Source of the DNA: Actinomycetota bacterium
Lineage (GTDB): Bacteria; Actinomycetota; Thermoleophilia; Gaiellales; Gaiellaceae
Direction: 5' to 3'
NCBI GenBank assembly: GCA_013812265.1
Contig: JACCTQ010000221.1
Coordinates: 1 to 35,796, forward strand
Length of the DNA: 35,796 bases
Both the position numbers and the translations under genes were made by a program. The notes beneath the pieces were generated by a model, which saw nothing but the letters and a program-made list of their open reading frames with translations, searched no databases and had not been told where the DNA came from. Shown here piece after piece: positions 16,717 to 25,346 of the stretch. Positions within the stretch are counted from its first letter, which is position 1. The number at the start of each line of letters is the position of its first letter.

Positions 16717-17879
16717 GCCGCCGCCAGGCCGGCGAGGAGCGACTCGAAGGGCTCGACGCCGCACCTGGACGCATGTGCGAGAGCCGCCGCGCGGGCAGTG
16801 CGGGAGCGGCGGGCGTACTCGGTCGGATCGGAGAGCAGCCGCCAAAGGCCGTCGCGCCACGGCTGGGCGTTCTGAGGCGTGGGGACGTGCCGTCCGTTCC
16901 GGCGCTCGAGCGGCACGACGGGGAGCAGGAGCGCCGCCCCGAGGGCGGCCTCGCGGAGCCCGCCGATGTCGCTCGCGAGCACCGGGATGCCGCGCAGCAT
17001 GGCCTCCGGGACGATGTAGCCGAAAGTCTCCGGCCAGAGCGAGGGGGCGAGCAGCACGCGCGTCTGTGCCAGCACCGCGTCGAGCTCGTCCGCCGGCTCG
17101 AGCACCGTCACGTTCGGCTCCCGCTCGAGCGAGCACAGGACGGCCGAGTCCGTTCCCCAGCCGCGGACGGCTGCGAAATCGACCTCGGGCATCGCCTGGG
17201 CGAGCGCCAGAAAGAGGTCGACGCCCTTCTCGAGGCAGGGGTTCAGCATGGTCACGTAGCGGCGGTCGAAGCCTCCGAGGGCGGGGAAGGGGCCCTCGCC
17301 GTAGACGGGCAGCGACAGCACGGTCGCAGCGAGCGAGCCGTGGCGCGCGAGGTAGCTCTGAAGGAAGCGGCTGATGGCGACGACTGCCCTGGCCTCCCGC
17401 ATCCTGCGAGCGTGCGCGCGGCTCGGGGCGAGTGAGAGTGGCCCGAAGGGCGCGTTCGTGACCGTCTGCAGCAGGAGCACGACGCGGTCGGGCCCGGCGG
17501 CGGCGAGCGCCGGGGCGAGGAGGAGCCGGAGCTTGTCGTCGTTGACGATGACCCAGTCGGGGCGGAGCTCGCCGATCCTCCGCTCGACGTGGGAGCGCAG
17601 CTCCTCGGCCGTGGGAAAGCTGACGGCGTCCACGTCCACGTCTCGATGGTGGTACGAGAAGACGGGGGGCTCCTCCTCGGCGATGACGATCGAGCGCCGT
17701 GCCATCTCGGCGTGGAACTCGGTCTCATCGGCCGGTCCCGCGCTCGGGGCGAAGGCGGGCGCCACGACCGTGCACCGGTGGCCGCGCCGGGCGAGACCCT
17801 CGAGCAGCAGACGGTTCGCCTTCACCCCGCCGCCGTACGAGGGGAGGTAGATGTGATCCTGGAGCAGCAGCAGCCTCAT
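16713..17879 (-). CDS. GT4 family glycosyltransferase
   Basis: This 388-aa GT-B enzyme has the N-terminal glycine-rich acceptor loop DHIYLPSYGGGVKAN and LARRGHRCTVVAP. Its C-terminal half has the retaining E-x7-E motif in LAPSLWPETFGYIVPEAMLRGIPVLASDIGGLRE. It would move a sugar from a nucleotide-sugar donor to an unknown acceptor. The ATG at 17879 overlaps the methyltransferase stop as ATGA, which rejects the longer ORF. It is sandwiched between a methyltransferase and the ATP-grasp ligase, so its acceptor is probably a small molecule or surface glycan built by the island. Confidence 0.88.
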   Translation of the reverse strand: MRLLLLQDHIYLPSYGGGVKANRLLLEGLARRGHRCTVVAPAFAPSAGPADETEFHAEMARRSIVIAEEEPPVFSYHHRDVDVDAVSFPTAEELRSHVERRIGELRPDWVIVNDDKLRLLLAPALAAAGPDRVVLLLQTVTNAPFGPLSLAPSRAHARRMREARAVVAISRFLQSYLARHGSLAATVLSLPVYGEGPFPALGGFDRRYVTMLNPCLEKGVDLFLALAQAMPEVDFAAVRGWGTDSAVLCSLEREPNVTVLEPADELDAVLAQTRVLLAPSLWPETFGYIVPEAMLRGIPVLASDIGGLREAALGAALLLPVVPLERRNGRHVPTPQNAQPWRDGLWRLLSDPTEYARRSRTARAAALAHASRCGVEPFESLLAGLAAA

Positions 17880-18541
17880 CCCGGGTTCCGTTTCACGATG
17901 GCGGTGCCGTACCGGACCGGGAACTCGACCACGGAGTAGGCGCCGTCGCGACGCAGCTCCTCGACGAGCCGCGGCACCCCGCACGGCTCGCGGCGATTGG
18001 AGCTGTCGTGCAACGTGATCACGCCGTCGGGCTCGACGAGCGGAGCGAACAAATCAAAGTCGAGGCGAACGCCTTCGAAGTGGTGGTCGGCGTCGATGTG
18101 CAGGTAGTCGATCGCGATCCGGTTCGGGAGGAAGAGCTCTCGGTGGGCGTCCGCGGTCAGGCTGAGCACGATCTCCACTTCGGGGTACCTCGTGCGGAAC
18201 CACGAATCCGGTGCAGTCCAGTCCGGCGAGCCCCAGATCGCCCGCTTGTCCCCCGGCACCTGGTCGGCGCCGTCGACGAGGATCGTCCGGCTCGGCGCCA
18301 GGTCGAGGTCGCGCTGCGCCTGCCGCATGAGGCGCGGTACGAAACCGCCGCCGGAGCCGAGGCACACGCAGACCTCGGCGCGGAGAGCGTAGGCCAGCGC
18401 GTAGTAGAGCATCCCGGCTCCGAGCTCCTCCGAGCCCGGCCCCGAGTCGTGGCTCGCCGACCACGCGTCCGGCCCGGTCAGCTCCGTCGCGACGAAAGCG
18501 CGATCGAGAAGGCCGCCGGAGGTGGGAGTGCTCCGGGCCAC
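17876..18541 (-). CDS. Class I SAM-dependent methyltransferase (Methyltransf_24-like)
   Basis: This 221-aa protein has a Rossmann core: CVCLGSGGGFVPRLM (SAM glycine loop), TILVDGADQV, VEIVLSLTADAH, DYLHIDADHHFEGVRLDFDLFAPLV and GVITLHDSSN. The HIDADHHFEG and LHDS motifs are typical of the CmcI/Methyltransf_24 group, which often acts on hydroxyls of small molecules or sugars and binds a metal. The GTG start at 18541 lies 9 nt after the sulfotransferase stop with a weak ribosome site, so the start is not certain. Its stop overlaps the following glycosyltransferase start. Confidence 0.8.
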   Translation of the reverse strand: MARSTPTSGGLLDRAFVATELTGPDAWSASHDSGPGSEELGAGMLYYALAYALRAEVCVCLGSGGGFVPRLMRQAQRDLDLAPSRTILVDGADQVPGDKRAIWGSPDWTAPDSWFRTRYPEVEIVLSLTADAHRELFLPNRIAIDYLHIDADHHFEGVRLDFDLFAPLVEPDGVITLHDSSNRREPCGVPRLVEELRRDGAYSVVEFPVRYGTAIVKRNPG

Positions 18542-18550
18542 CAGTCTCGA

Positions 18551-19300
18551 TCAGGCGTCGACGAGGTCGGGGGCCAGGTCGGTGCCCGAGAGCGCGGCGC
18601 GGAGCTCCGGGAAGTTCGCCGTGAGCTGCTCCAGGCGCGCCCCGTTCTGTCTGGCGCTCCGTACGAGCAGGGTGTCTTCGGCCCCGGGCGCGGCAGGAAG
18701 TCCCAAGAATTCGAGCAGCCGCGACCTCTCGCCGCCTGCGACGAGGCGCTCGTAGCTCACGGACAGGAACGCCTGCCTCGTCGACTGGCGCACACGTTCC
18801 AACTCGGCATAGTAGGCCTCGTTCTCTGCGATCGAGCGGTGCAGCGCGTCCACGTCCACCCGTACCCGTGGCCGCGGCAGGCGCAGATCGGCCTCGTCGT
18901 ACACCTCCCACTGACCCGTCTGCTCCGCGATGAGCCGAGAGACGAACGTGCGAACGCGATTCTCGCGCCGCAGCACGATCGTGCGTACGGCTGGATCGCG
19001 CAGGACGGCGTAGAGCGCCGTCTCGTTCTGGCCGCAGGTCATCTTGAAACCGACGTGCGAGCGGCCGCGGTCCATCGTCCAGATGCGGTCGAGGAACCCG
19101 AGCGGGTCGCGATCGCGCGCCGCGATCGTGCCCGCATCGAAGGAGGTGTCCCGCAGCTCGAGGGCCGTGTAGATCCCGCCCGGGTTGAACAGCTCGTGGT
19201 GGCAGAGGATGTCGGGATGCGAGCCGAGCAACGCGCAGAGCATGTTGGTGCCCGTCCGCGGCGCCGCAAGGATCACGAATCGGACCCGCGGCAGGGTCAC
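18551..19300 (-). CDS. Sulfotransferase (Stf0-like)
   Basis: This 249-aa sulfotransferase has the 5'-phosphosulfate loop FVILAAPRTGTNMLCALL near the N-terminus and HELFNPGG. Its 3'-phosphate region is VLRRENRVRTFVSRLIA, and a late SVSYERLVAGGERSRLLEFLGL helix follows. The layout matches bacterial Stf0-type enzymes that transfer sulfate from PAPS to a sugar or lipid hydroxyl. The GTG at 19300 overlaps the WD40 gene stop (GTGA). No PAPS synthesis genes are in the window. A sulfate on the product of this island is the simplest inference. Confidence 0.85.
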   Translation of the reverse strand: MTLPRVRFVILAAPRTGTNMLCALLGSHPDILCHHELFNPGGIYTALELRDTSFDAGTIAARDRDPLGFLDRIWTMDRGRSHVGFKMTCGQNETALYAVLRDPAVRTIVLRRENRVRTFVSRLIAEQTGQWEVYDEADLRLPRPRVRVDVDALHRSIAENEAYYAELERVRQSTRQAFLSVSYERLVAGGERSRLLEFLGLPAAPGAEDTLLVRSARQNGARLEQLTANFPELRAALSGTDLAPDLVDA

Positions 19301-21174
19301 ACCGGCCGGCCCTCGGCGTCGACCCGCTGGCGCATCGCCTGCAGCACGTTCGCCACGACCAGGTCGTTCGGACAGACGAGGTAGACGCTGCCGTCGTAGG
19401 AGGTGACGATGATGTGCTCGTCGCTTCGAACCGCCGAGCTGATGCCGTTTCGCGCTATCTCGCGTCGAATCACGCGATCGTCGTCGAGCGAGACGCGAAT
19501 CAGCTCGCCCCAGTAGTTGGTGACGACGACCGTCGACCGGTCGAAGAAGCACACCGCCTTCGGCGAGCGCCGGCCGAGCGCGACGCTGTGTCGGAGGCGG
19601 CCGCCCTCGAGCTCGTGCACTTTCAGCACGAAGTCGCGGCCGACACTTGCGATCAGCGTCCCCGTGGGATCGATGTCGACGTCGTCGACGATCGCCATGT
19701 GCCCGAGAAAGCGCTCGAGCACCTCGCCCTCCAGATTCCACGAGACGAGGATGCCGTCGGCGCTGCAGCTGACACCGAGACGGCGCGTGGGGTGAAGGCG
19801 GAGCGCCTTGACCGCGTTCTCGTGCACGCGGAACGAGCCCGCGATCTCGCCCTCCGGAGTGACCTGGACGACGGCGCCGCTGTAGCAGCCCACGAACGCG
19901 ACGCCTTCGAGGCCGGTGTGGCAAGAGACGCGGATCGTGTTGATCGGGCCCTCGCCGAGGAAGAGCGAGTGCTCGTGTACGAGTTCGTCGGCGTTTCGGT
20001 GGAACACGTGCAGCCGGTGGTCGTGCGCACCGCATACGACCCGGTCGCCTCGAGGATCGGACGCGACGGCGTTCATGAGAATAGGCCCTGACGGCGGCTC
20101 GGTGCTCGAGATCCATTCGCCCCTCTCCGGTGCCAGGCGCGCAAGACGGACGCGGCCGTCGTCGGCAACGAGCGCAATCTCCCTCGGCCCGGCGATCGCC
20201 ACCTCGTTGAAGCAGGCGTTGCCGCGGACGTCGAGGCCGGCCCCGATCTCGTCCAGGCACTCGCCCGTGCCGGCATCCCAGACGAGGACGGTGCCGTCGA
20301 ACGTGCCGGCGAGGATCAGGGAGCCGTCCGGCGACCAGTTGAACGACCGCTCCCAGACCGCCGGGCGGTCCTCCAGCCGCAACCGCTCTGTCAGGTCGTT
20401 CGCGTCCCAGACGCGCAGCTTCTGGTCGTACGCGGCCGAGAGGATGTCCCCCGTCCGCGGCGAGACTGCGACCTTCTTGATGCCCGACCGGTGCGCGGCG
20501 ATCTCGCCCGCGCTGCCGCCGCCGCCGACGTCGAAGATTCGGACGACGCCGTCGTCGCAGCCGAGCACAGCTCGATCGTGGAGGCCGTCGATCGCACACG
20601 TGTCCGACTCGGTGTCGAACGGGCCCCAGATCCGGGTCTGCCTTCCGGTCGCCAGATCCCAGACCCGCAGGGTCATGTCGTCGCCCGACGTGAAGAGGCG
20701 CCCGTCGTGGTACGAGACCGAGAGCACGTCCTTCTCGTGGCCTTCGAGAACGCCGGTGACGGCGCCTGTCTCGAGGTTCCATACGAGCACCCGCCAGTCT
20801 CTGGAGACCGAGGCGCCGGCGCTTTCGCCCACGAAGACGAAATCCTCGACGTCGTCGGCGTGCCCCCGCAAGACGCGCTCGGCTCGTCGCGCCTCGAGAT
20901 CCCAGAGGATGACGGTGTAGTCCGAGGAGGCGGACGCGGCCCGTCGCCCGGTCGGATCGACGACGACGCGGTTCACGAGATGCCGGTGATGCCCGAGGAG
21001 CTCGATGTCTCCCGTCCCGAGGTCGTAGACCGCGACCGCCCCGTCGTATCCGGAAGTGACGACCTGGTCCGTGCCCGGAATGCCGGCGACGCAGGTGACC
21101 GGGCCGCGGTGTCGGACGAACCGCTCGAGCGGCGTCGTGACCATCCGGTCGTCCTCCGTGCGGACCCCCGCCAT
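19297..21174 (-). CDS. WD40 double beta-propeller protein
   Basis: This 625-aa protein is made almost wholly of WD40 repeats. Blades end in LWD/VWD/VWN, for example SDYTVILWDL, DWRVLVWNLE, DDMTLRVWDLATG, DDGVVRIFDVGG, YDQKLRVWDAND, FDGTVLVWDAGTG and later SADGILVSWNLEG. About 13-14 blades suggest two propellers. There is no signal peptide, kinase or other catalytic domain. The ATG at 21174 overlaps the upstream stop as TGATG. WD40 proteins serve as scaffolds; being translationally coupled on both sides to a sulfotransferase and an unrecognised protein, this one may organise that enzyme set. Its actual partner is unknown. Confidence 0.85.
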   Translation of the reverse strand: MAGVRTEDDRMVTTPLERFVRHRGPVTCVAGIPGTDQVVTSGYDGAVAVYDLGTGDIELLGHHRHLVNRVVVDPTGRRAASASSDYTVILWDLEARRAERVLRGHADDVEDFVFVGESAGASVSRDWRVLVWNLETGAVTGVLEGHEKDVLSVSYHDGRLFTSGDDMTLRVWDLATGRQTRIWGPFDTESDTCAIDGLHDRAVLGCDDGVVRIFDVGGGGSAGEIAAHRSGIKKVAVSPRTGDILSAAYDQKLRVWDANDLTERLRLEDRPAVWERSFNWSPDGSLILAGTFDGTVLVWDAGTGECLDEIGAGLDVRGNACFNEVAIAGPREIALVADDGRVRLARLAPERGEWISSTEPPSGPILMNAVASDPRGDRVVCGAHDHRLHVFHRNADELVHEHSLFLGEGPINTIRVSCHTGLEGVAFVGCYSGAVVQVTPEGEIAGSFRVHENAVKALRLHPTRRLGVSCSADGILVSWNLEGEVLERFLGHMAIVDDVDIDPTGTLIASVGRDFVLKVHELEGGRLRHSVALGRRSPKAVCFFDRSTVVVTNYWGELIRVSLDDDRVIRREIARNGISSAVRSDEHIIVTSYDGSVYLVCPNDLVVANVLQAMRQRVDAEGRPV

Positions 21175-22682
21175 CAGAAGCGGATCTCGCACGCGCCGGC
21201 CTTCAGAGGGAGGAGGCCGTCACCTGCCGTCGCGCGCAGGAGACGCCAGTACTCGTCGGCGCGGATGTCGTTGACGCTGCCGTTGCAGTGGTCGGCCCCG
21301 TAGAGAAGGAGGTCCGGGTTGCGCTCGGCGAGCTCGTCGACCCAGCGCTCGAAGAGCAGCCGGCGCTCGCCGATCGTGCGGAGCCAGTTGGTCGAGACGG
21401 TGAAGAACGCGTTGCTCCACCAGACCACGCAGCCTCGACCGGCGCCGACGTGATCGAGCACCGGTCGTGGGTCGGTCACCACGTCGCAGTGGACGAACTC
21501 GTGGCGGAGAGCCCTGTAGCGCTCCCAGTGCTCCTCGAAGGCCCGTGCGCCCCCCCACAGGTCGAGCGCGCGTGCCCACTCGGTCTCCAGGACTCCGCGT
21601 GCAAGCGTGTCCGGCGTCTTGCCGGACGGAAGCTGGTAGTAGGTCTCGGAAACGGGTAACCGCTCGAAGAGCAAGCGGGCAAAGGCGGGGAAGTTCGTCC
21701 CGTCCCACTCCCGCAGGAGCAGTCGCTTCGCCTCGAGCGCCGGCGCGCTGTAGTCGAAGTACACGACCAGCGTCCTCTCGTCGAAGCCGAGCGACTCCAG
21801 GATCATGTTCGGCTTGAACCCCGAGGCCACCGTGAGGAGTGTCGAGATCGGCGGCTCCCACCGCTCGGGAGGCACGCGCACGTCGTCGCAGGACTCGAGG
21901 TTCCAGAGAAAGACCCCGCGCCTCGCGTTCGCGACCTGCCGCTCGACCTCCGTGAGAAACGCGCTGACGTCGGCCGGGAGCTCGTCGTCCCGTACCCGGT
22001 GGCAGTCGATCCCGTCGCCGAGCCGGTGGGCGAATCGGCGCGCCTCGCCGGGGTGCAGACGCTCGAGTGAGACCCGGAGCCTCGCGAGCGCCGGGCCGAG
22101 GTCCGGCACGGGCAGCCCGGCGCGAAGGCTGGCGTCGACGAGATGCCACCCCGCGACGCCGGGCGCTCCGCGCTCTCGCTGAGACGAGGGAGCGAGCAGG
22201 CGGGTCGGTTCCTCCCCGGGAACTGCCTTCCCGCAGACGACGGACGGCTTCATCCGCTCGACGGGGGCTGGTCCGGGCGCTCCGAAGGCCGGCTGTCCGA
22301 GCGCGCTCCAGCGGCCGACGTCGACGAGGAGGCACGCCTCGTCGAGGCCGTATCCTCCATCCGGCCCGCCGACCAGCTCGCCGAGCACGAGGAACTCTCG
22401 GTCGGTCCAGCGCTCGATGCAGTCCTCGAAGCGCATGCCGGTTCCGTGCTCGTGCCACTTCTCGAGGATCACGTGGCCGAATCCTTGGAGCAGGCACAGC
22501 CGGAACCCGAGCTCGTGCGCCCGTGTGAGGACGTCGTCGACCGTCGCCCCCTCGACCACAGGACCGCGGTAGCCGTATCGCGACCAGGAGAGCGTGAGGT
22601 CGCGGAGTCGAAGCGCATAGCCGGGGTCGACCGACCCGGCGGGAGGGCTGACCAGGCCGTAGACGAGATCGTCGCCCGGCAC
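21174..22682 (-). CDS. Unrecognised 502-aa protein
   Basis: I do not recognise this family. The protein is soluble, with no signal peptide or membrane span. An N-terminal part (GATVDDVLTRAHELGFRLCLLQGFGHVILEKWHEHG, about 45-85) looks like an alpha/beta fold. A central linker contains ERGAPGVAGWHLVDASLRAG. The C-terminal half carries FLWNLESCDDVRVPPERW, SGFKPNMILESLGFDERTLVVYFDYSAPAL, LLREWDGTNF, VVWWSNAFFT and YGADHCNGSVNDIRADEYW. The conserved-looking Cys, His, Asp and Trp clusters suggest an enzyme. The GTG start at 22682 lies 7 nt after the reductase stop with a weak ribosome site. It is coupled to the WD40 gene. A modifying enzyme of the same substrate as the sulfotransferase is possible. 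Confidence 0.7.
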   Translation of the reverse strand: MPGDDLVYGLVSPPAGSVDPGYALRLRDLTLSWSRYGYRGPVVEGATVDDVLTRAHELGFRLCLLQGFGHVILEKWHEHGTGMRFEDCIERWTDREFLVLGELVGGPDGGYGLDEACLLVDVGRWSALGQPAFGAPGPAPVERMKPSVVCGKAVPGEEPTRLLAPSSQRERGAPGVAGWHLVDASLRAGLPVPDLGPALARLRVSLERLHPGEARRFAHRLGDGIDCHRVRDDELPADVSAFLTEVERQVANARRGVFLWNLESCDDVRVPPERWEPPISTLLTVASGFKPNMILESLGFDERTLVVYFDYSAPALEAKRLLLREWDGTNFPAFARLLFERLPVSETYYQLPSGKTPDTLARGVLETEWARALDLWGGARAFEEHWERYRALRHEFVHCDVVTDPRPVLDHVGAGRGCVVWWSNAFFTVSTNWLRTIGERRLLFERWVDELAERNPDLLLYGADHCNGSVNDIRADEYWRLLRATAGDGLLPLKAGACEIRF

Positions 22683-22689
22683 CAGGGGC

Positions 22690-23475
22690 CTAGAGGCTGG
22701 CGCTCAGCACGAGATCGTCGCCGAGCGGCGTGTGCAGGATGTTCCGGAGCTGTGGCAGCGAGCCCACGTCGAGCGGTGCAAGGGAGTTCACGGCCGGGAG
22801 ACCGCCCAGGAACACGGGAGCGATCGTTAACACGAGGTGGTCGGCCACCTCCGCGCGAAGCACGCTCGTGATCACCCGCGCTCCGCCCTCGACCATGAGC
22901 GATCGCGTGCCGGACCGCCGCAGTCGTAGAAGCAACGCCTCGAGATCGACCATCCCGTGGGCATCCGGCGGCACGCGCAGGATGCGCGCCCCCGCGGCTC
23001 GAAGCTTCTCGGCCGAGGCTTCGGAGGCGCCCGTCGTGGTGGCGATGATCGGCGGGCGCACCCCGTCCACGAGCAGTCTCGCGTGGAGGGGGAAGCGGAG
23101 CCAGCTGTCGAGGACGATCGCCTGCGGAGACGGGCCCTCGACGAGACGGACGGTCAGCAGCGGGTCGTCCGCGAGAACCGTGCGGATACCGACCAGGATG
23201 GCGTCGTGCCGGGTCCGCAGGAGGTGGGTCACGGTGAGCGAACGGGCGTTGCTGAGAGCCGTGGGCGAGCTGGATGCGCGCGCGATAGAGCCGTCCACGC
23301 TCTGCGCGAAGGCGAGCGTGATGAACGGACGGTCGTGCCGCTCGCGACGCAACGCAGCGCCGAGCACCGTGTCGAACCTCCCGATGACGGCGAGCTCCTC
23401 GAGATCGACGAGAGGACCCCCCACGCGAGGGGAATCCCGCAGGCTCGTTGCCGCACGCGCCGCACGTACGTTCAT
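22690..23475 (-). CDS. RibD C-terminal-type reductase
   Basis: This 261-aa protein has the DHFR-like RibD C-terminal fold: FITLAFAQSVDGSIA, LLRTRHDAILVGIRTVLADDPLLTVR, PQAIVLDSWLRFP and the NADPH-binding SLMVEGGARV. It lacks the zinc deaminase domain of full RibD. Stand-alone members reduce the ribose ring in riboflavin or archaeal-type pathways, or act on other heterocycles. No other rib genes are nearby, so a tailoring reduction is plausible. The ATG start at 23475 lacks a ribosome site and follows a 78-nt gap, the widest in this island, which may hold a promoter. Confidence 0.82.
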   Translation of the reverse strand: MNVRAARAATSLRDSPRVGGPLVDLEELAVIGRFDTVLGAALRRERHDRPFITLAFAQSVDGSIARASSSPTALSNARSLTVTHLLRTRHDAILVGIRTVLADDPLLTVRLVEGPSPQAIVLDSWLRFPLHARLLVDGVRPPIIATTTGASEASAEKLRAAGARILRVPPDAHGMVDLEALLLRLRRSGTRSLMVEGGARVITSVLRAEVADHLVLTIAPVFLGGLPAVNSLAPLDVGSLPQLRNILHTPLGDDLVLSASL

Positions 23476-23553
23476 CGGTTGAAGGTTATGGTCGGGGCTC
23501 CCTGTGAACAGGCGAAGGTACCCACGCGACTCTACGCAGTGCCCCCACGCCGT

Positions 23554-24213
23554 TCAAGTCTCGGCGGTCCGGAACTCGTGGATGAAATTGTTCGCGCCGG
23601 CGTAGTGGGCGTGTAGGAGCGTCCTCGCTCCCAGGCCGAGCTCGCGCGCGGCGAGCATCGGATCATGGGCAGGTGGCGCCCTGTCGGAGAACGGCATCAC
23701 GACCACGCCGTCCGGCGCCAGGCGTGTTCGAGCATCACGGAGAAAGCGTCTCGTGAGCTCGTGCCCGCCGTCGGGGCCGCACCCGCAGACCCCGTTCGAG
23801 GCGGCGGCGCTCGGTGCGAACGGCTGGTTGAAGACGATCAGGTCGAAACGGAGAGAGGCCGGTATCGCCTCGAAGAGGTCGCTGCGGACCACGGTGACCG
23901 GTCCGGCGTGCTGGTTCCGGGCGACGTTGCCCCGCGCGCAGGCGACGGCCGGATCGTGGACGTCCGCAGCCCACACCACTCCAACCCCGAGCTGCGCGAG
24001 CACGAGCGCCAGATAGCCCGAGCCGCATCCCATGTCGAGCGCACACCGAGCGCGATACTCGCCGCAGACCCGCGCGAGGTTTCGCGCGCACCGGCCGAGA
24101 TCCGGCGGAAATACGTCCTCGCCGATGCGGAGCACGAGACCGTCCAGCACCACGGTGTACGGCTGCAGGGCGAGGAGCCCGGCGAGCTCCGGGTGCACGT
24201 CGTTCCCTCTCAC
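23554..24213 (-). CDS. HemK/PrmC-like class I methyltransferase
   Basis: This 219-aa SAM methyltransferase has ALDMGCGSGYLALVLAQLG, VWAADVHDPAVACARGNV, VVRSDLFEAIP and FDLIVFNQPFAP, where NQPF stands in place of the NPPY motif of N-methyltransferases. A DGVVVMPFSD strand follows. NPPY-like motifs usually methylate amide or amino nitrogens; the Gln replacement leaves this open. A GTG at 24213 overlaps the upstream glycosyltransferase stop as GTGA; a second GTG at 24198 with gaggg upstream is an alternative. The longer ORF in the track is rejected. The substrate is unknown but probably the product of this island. Confidence 0.8.
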   Translation of the reverse strand: MRGNDVHPELAGLLALQPYTVVLDGLVLRIGEDVFPPDLGRCARNLARVCGEYRARCALDMGCGSGYLALVLAQLGVGVVWAADVHDPAVACARGNVARNQHAGPVTVVRSDLFEAIPASLRFDLIVFNQPFAPSAAASNGVCGCGPDGGHELTRRFLRDARTRLAPDGVVVMPFSDRAPPAHDPMLAARELGLGARTLLHAHYAGANNFIHEFRTAET

Positions 24214-25346
24214 CCGAGCGGCCCGATCACCGTCTCGATGTGCCGGCGCATCGCCCGTGCGGTCCCCGGCCAGGTGTAGGCGGAGGCGCTCCGACCGGCG
24301 CCGATGCCCAGGCGCCGGCACTCGGCCGGGTCGTCGAGAAGCGAGAGGAGGCGCGCCGAGAGGGCATCCACGTCGCCGACCTCGACCAGGTACCCGTTCT
24401 CACCGTCGACGACGTGCTCGGGCAAAGCGCCCACCCGTGTCGCAACGACCGGGAGACCGTGGGCGAGCGCCTCGATGAAGGCGTTGCCGAAAGCCTCGCG
24501 CCGCGTGGGCACGCAGAAGACTGCTGCCTGGTCGTAGTGCGCGCCGACACTCTCGAGCGCGACCCTGCCGACCACCTCGCAGTTCGGCAGGTCGAGGGCA
24601 GGCGAGCAGCCGACGACCACGAGCCGCGCGTCCGGGTGCTCCTGCAGCACCCGCCCGAACGCCACAGCCAGCTCCGGCCCTCCTTTCGCCTCCCACCTGG
24701 TCGCGACGAACAAGATGCGCTTGCTCGCGTACCGGCCAGGCGGCGACTCGCGCCCGTCACCGCCCGAGTTCGCTCCGGCCAGCACGCAGGCCACTCGCCC
24801 CTCAGGGCAGGCGTAGTCGTCGATGAGGCAGCGGCGCGTGCCCTCGCTCATCGTGAAGACGATGGTGGCGTTGCGGTAGATCGACGTCTCGAGCGCGATC
24901 CAGCTCGGGGGAAACAGCGACCGCGGCGAGAAGCCGGGGATCCGGAGGCACTGGAGCTCCGCGTGGTCGGTGTAGACGAAGTGAGGCACGCCCGGAACGC
25001 TGGCGTCGAACAGGGAACGAGTCTGGAGGGTGAAGCTGTACGGAATGCTCGAGAGCCGTTCGACGAGCAGCTCCCTGAGCCGGCCGAAGTAGAACGTGGT
25101 GCGGATCAGACAGCCCCCCAGGCCGTGCATTCGCTCGCGGCCGGTCAGGAGCAGGCGCCCGAACTGCCCGTACGCGAACGCATGGCTCCTGATTCTGAAT
25201 GCGAGCTTTCGCTCCCGGGGCCTGAGGAGCGCCTCGACGTCGACGATGTCGATCGCGTAGCCGGGCATGACCTCGTGGAGCGCGGCGAGCAGACGGTCGT
25301 TCATGTGCGAGAAGCTGCCCAGCTGCACGAAGGCGATCCTCTTCAT
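24210..25346 (-). CDS. GT4-like glycosyltransferase
   Basis: This 378-aa GT-B glycosyltransferase has a weakly conserved N-terminal acceptor half (KRIAFVQLGSFSHMNDRL). Its canonical GT4 donor half has KRILFVATRWEAKGGPELA, DARLVVVG and FCVPTRREAFGNAFIEALAHGLPVVATRVGALPE, including the E-x7-E motif. A VHFVYTDHAEL-like central segment and PPSWIALETSIYRNATIVFTMSE recall exopolysaccharide glycosyltransferases. The ATG at 25346 overlaps the aminotransferase stop (ATGA); an alternative ATG lies at 25361. It probably acts with the aminotransferase and the methyltransferase on a sugar-bearing product. Confidence 0.88.
   Translation of the reverse strand: MKRIAFVQLGSFSHMNDRLLAALHEVMPGYAIDIVDVEALLRPRERKLAFRIRSHAFAYGQFGRLLLTGRERMHGLGGCLIRTTFYFGRLRELLVERLSSIPYSFTLQTRSLFDASVPGVPHFVYTDHAELQCLRIPGFSPRSLFPPSWIALETSIYRNATIVFTMSEGTRRCLIDDYACPEGRVACVLAGANSGGDGRESPPGRYASKRILFVATRWEAKGGPELAVAFGRVLQEHPDARLVVVGCSPALDLPNCEVVGRVALESVGAHYDQAAVFCVPTRREAFGNAFIEALAHGLPVVATRVGALPEHVVDGENGYLVEVGDVDALSARLLSLLDDPAECRRLGIGAGRSASAYTWPGTARAMRRHIETVIGPLG

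Noticed and set aside
15562-16875. Plus-strand 437-aa ORF
   Set aside because: It is antisense to the ATP-grasp gene and shows only charged low-complexity sequence.
17699-19384. Plus-strand 561-aa ORF
   Set aside because: It is a shadow of the methyltransferase and sulfotransferase genes with no recognisable domain.
18551-20782. Minus-strand 743-aa ORF as one gene
   Set aside because: Only the sulfotransferase from 19300 is real; the upstream part is WD40 DNA in another frame.
23476-23553. Terminator or promoter in the 78-nt gap before the RibD-type gene
   Set aside because: Only a 4-bp CCTG/CAGG hairpin and weak TTCACA/TAACCT boxes with poor spacing are visible.
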